This document shows, piece after piece, positions 7,184 through 8,609 of a DNA stretch of 8,609 nt. The translations under genes and the position numbers were made by a program. Position 1 is the first letter of the stretch; each line of letters starts with the position of its first letter. The stretch spans positions 1-8,609 of the forward strand of contig CALHQJ010000121.1 of the NCBI GenBank assembly GCA_938036545.1, written 5' to 3'. Below the pieces are notes generated by a model, which did not search any database, was not told where the DNA came from, and was given only the letters and a program-made list of their open reading frames with translations. Source of the DNA: an uncultured Clostridium sp. (GTDB lineage Bacteria; Bacillota; Clostridia; Lachnospirales; Lachnospiraceae).

Positions 7184-7229
7184 AAAAAAGAGCAGGCTAT
7201 AGATCTAAATCTACAGCTTGCTCTTTTTT
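7184..7229. terminator. Bidirectional rho-independent terminator
   Basis: Arms 7184-7204 and 7209-7229 pair over about 21 positions, with one mismatch (7199/7214) and one G-U pair when read as plus-strand RNA, around a CTAA loop. An A-run (7182-7189) on one side and a T-run (7224-7229) on the other give a U-tract on either strand. It begins directly after the GNAT stop and ends 17 bp before the uxuA stop, so it serves both convergent genes. Confidence 0.92.
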
Positions 7230-7246
7230 CTATGGTATTAGACTAA

Positions 7247-8332
7247 TTACTTTTCAGAATCCAGCTTATCCAGCATATCCCAAACACCCAGCATGTACAT
7301 AATACCCAGTGCCCGGTCATAGAGACCATAACCAGGCCGTACATTACCTGGGCCTTCATCCCAAAGATGGCGGCCATGATCCGGACGGATATAACCTTCA
7401 TATCCGCAGTCATGGTATGCTTTCAGAATATCCAGAATTCCGGTATCGCCGTCACAGTCACGGTGACTTGCTTCAGAGAAATCTCCATTCTCAAAATGCT
7501 TTACATTACGGATGTGAGCAAATGCAATCCGATCGCAGTGCTTACGAATAATCGATGCTACGTTATTGTTTGGATCTGCATTTAAGCTGCCAGAACATAA
7601 AGTCAGGCAGTTATATGGATCGTCTACCATAGACAGGAATCGATCAATATTCTCGGAACAGGTCAGCAGACGTGGAAGCCCAAAAATATCCCACGGCGGA
7701 TCGTCCATATGAATCGCCATCCGTATATCTGTCTCATGGCATACCGGCATTAATGCCTCCAGGAAATATTTCAGATTTTCCCATAATTTTTCTTTAGTAA
7801 CCGGCTTGTAAGCTGCAAACAGTTCGTCCAGCTTTGCCATACGCTCCGGCTCCCAGCCTGGGAATGTAAGGCCGTTCAGATTATTTAAAATATAATCTGC
7901 CATCTCCTTCGGATCGTCATGGATGCGGCTTGCCTCGTAGTACAGAGCAGTTGAGCCATCTCCTACCGGATGGAATAAGTCTGTACGGGTCCAGTCAAAA
8001 ATAGGCATAAAGTTATAGCAAATTACCTTTACTCCGAATTTTGCCAGGTTACGAATTGTCTGAATATAATTTTCAATGTACTTATCGCGGGTTGGCAGGC
8101 CAATTTTAATGTCATCATGGACATTTACAGATTCCACAACGTCCATATTAAATCCGTATGGTTCTAACTGCTTCTGTACTTCTGCAATTTCTTCTTTCTC
8201 CCAGATTTCTCCTGGCTGTTTATCATGAAGCGCCCAAACAATACTTGTTACACCCGGAATCTGTTTTATGTCAGACAATTTTATGTGATCATTTCCTTCG
8301 CCATACCAGCGAAATCCCATCTGCATAGGCAT
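7247..8332 (-). CDS. uxuA: Mannonate dehydratase UxuA
   Basis: UxuA (EC 4.2.1.8) dehydrates D-mannonate to 2-keto-3-deoxy-D-gluconate in the catabolism of glucuronate and related hexuronates; it is a cytoplasmic, Mn(II)-type TIM-barrel enzyme. The 361-residue length is normal. N-terminal FRWYGEGND and IPGVTSIVWALHD are family markers. Residues fitting the known metal and catalytic set are His208 (AIHMDDPPWD), Cys246 (LCSGSLN), His273 (FAHIRN) and Asp318-His319 (RPDHGR), followed by the conserved PGYGLYDRALGIMYMLG end. Start 8332 has GGAGGA 8 nt ahead; in-frame Met3 and Met5 are possible but less well placed. It lies 24 bp after the stop of an MDR dehydrogenase gene, so the two probably share a transcript that ends at the terminator at 7184-7229. 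No uxuB-type reductase is in the window. Confidence 0.97.
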   Translation of the reverse strand: MPMQMGFRWYGEGNDHIKLSDIKQIPGVTSIVWALHDKQPGEIWEKEEIAEVQKQLEPYGFNMDVVESVNVHDDIKIGLPTRDKYIENYIQTIRNLAKFGVKVICYNFMPIFDWTRTDLFHPVGDGSTALYYEASRIHDDPKEMADYILNNLNGLTFPGWEPERMAKLDELFAAYKPVTKEKLWENLKYFLEALMPVCHETDIRMAIHMDDPPWDIFGLPRLLTCSENIDRFLSMVDDPYNCLTLCSGSLNADPNNNVASIIRKHCDRIAFAHIRNVKHFENGDFSEASHRDCDGDTGILDILKAYHDCGYEGYIRPDHGRHLWDEGPGNVRPGYGLYDRALGIMYMLGVWDMLDKLDSEK

Positions 8333-8340
8333 ATATCTTC

Positions 8341-8346
8341 TCCTCC
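8341..8346 (-). promoter_or_regulatory. Ribosome binding site of uxuA
   Basis: GGAGGA on the minus strand, 8 nt before ATG 8332, within the 24-bp gap after the dehydrogenase gene. It supports Met1 over the nearby in-frame Met3 and Met5. Confidence 0.8.
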
Positions 8347-8356
8347 GTACTAATGT

Positions 8357-8609
8357 TTATTTGTCAAATGTCAATACTATTTTTCGAATTGACGGATCAT
8401 GGGTATCATTAAAATCAAATGCTTTTTGTGCATCTTCAAAATAAAAACGATGACTAATACTATTGTTCAAATTTACTTTTCCTTTATTCACCATATCAAT
8501 CACTGTTTGAAATTTTCTGTTCTGAAGTCGGCTTCCTCTTACATCTAATTCTTTTGAAGTTATCGCAAATTGATTAATTTCATCCGGATCTACTCCAAAT
8601 CCCATTGTT
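8357..8609 (-). CDS. Zinc-type (MDR) alcohol/sugar-acid dehydrogenase, C-terminal fragment
   Basis: Only the last 84 codons are present; the gene enters from the right edge and ends at TAA 8357. The segment ITSKELDVRGSR (about 30 residues in from the edge) followed by KFQTVIDMVNKGKVNL, HRFYFEDAQKAFDF and the end KIVLTF is the standard C-terminus of zinc-dependent medium-chain dehydrogenases. It is closest in feel to the RspB/LgoD-like sugar-acid branch. The catalytic zinc site and the Rossmann glycine motif lie outside the window. Being 24 bp upstream of uxuA, it probably oxidises or reduces a hexonate such as L-gulonate or fructuronate; this is inferred from position. GC is about 28% over 8401-8580, far below uxuA. 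Confidence 0.85.
   Translation of the reverse strand, partial: TMGFGVDPDEINQFAITSKELDVRGSRLQNRKFQTVIDMVNKGKVNLNNSISHRFYFEDAQKAFDFNDTHDPSIRKIVLTFDK

Noticed and set aside
7309..7585. Two plus-strand open frames opposite uxuA
   Set aside because: They are antisense shadows with His/Arg- and Ile/Val-rich junk composition, beyond the terminator and without ribosome binding sites.
1..8609. A defence island, phage or mobile-element reading of the locus
   Set aside because: No transposase, integrase, toxin-antitoxin, restriction or CRISPR gene is visible. SbcCD alone is a core repair complex, not evidence for a defence system.

Overview
The window looks like chromosomal DNA from a gut-type Clostridia bacterium, most likely of the Lachnospiraceae. 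This is inferred from the strong AGGAGG-type ribosome binding sites, the Firmicutes character of the proteins (MerR with a drug-binding type C-terminus, a MepA-like MATE pump, a clostridial-type GNAT protein, SbcCD, UxuA) and a GC content in the 40s over most of the window. No RNA gene, CRISPR array, insertion sequence or phage gene is visible.

Left and centre (1-6563, all minus strand): one tightly packed gene series read right to left. It runs merR-type regulator, MATE efflux pump, GNAT acetyltransferase, sbcD, sbcC. Junctions are 3 nt apart, 13 bp overlapping, 1 nt apart and 26 bp overlapping, so this is almost certainly one operon with translational coupling. It joins a drug-sensing regulator and an efflux pump to the SbcCD double-strand-break nuclease. 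sbcC runs off the left edge: 773 codons are present, including Walker A, the Q-loop and the CPVC zinc hook. The C-terminal ATPase half lies outside.

Divergent control region (6564-6646): 83 bp hold two face-to-face promoters with overlapping -10 boxes. The rightward one has the architecture of a MerR-activated promoter: TTGACC, a 19-bp spacer and TATAGT, with a perfect 13-bp dyad placed as in classical MerR promoters. It would drive a second, small GNAT acetyltransferase gene (6647-7183, plus strand). The same dyad sits over the expected start point of the leftward merR operon transcript. One regulator could therefore repress its own operon and activate the divergent acetyltransferase.

Right (7184-8609): a long bidirectional terminator separates the plus-strand GNAT gene from a minus-strand sugar-acid operon. 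That operon holds a zinc-type (MDR) dehydrogenase cut by the right edge, followed by uxuA, mannonate dehydratase. UxuA makes 2-keto-3-deoxygluconate from D-mannonate. The dehydrogenase probably acts on a related hexonate or hexuronate. Its C-terminal coding segment is far more AT-rich than uxuA.

No clearly new biological system is proven here. The most unusual points are the MerR/MATE/GNAT/SbcCD operon and its divergent 19-bp-spacer promoter.
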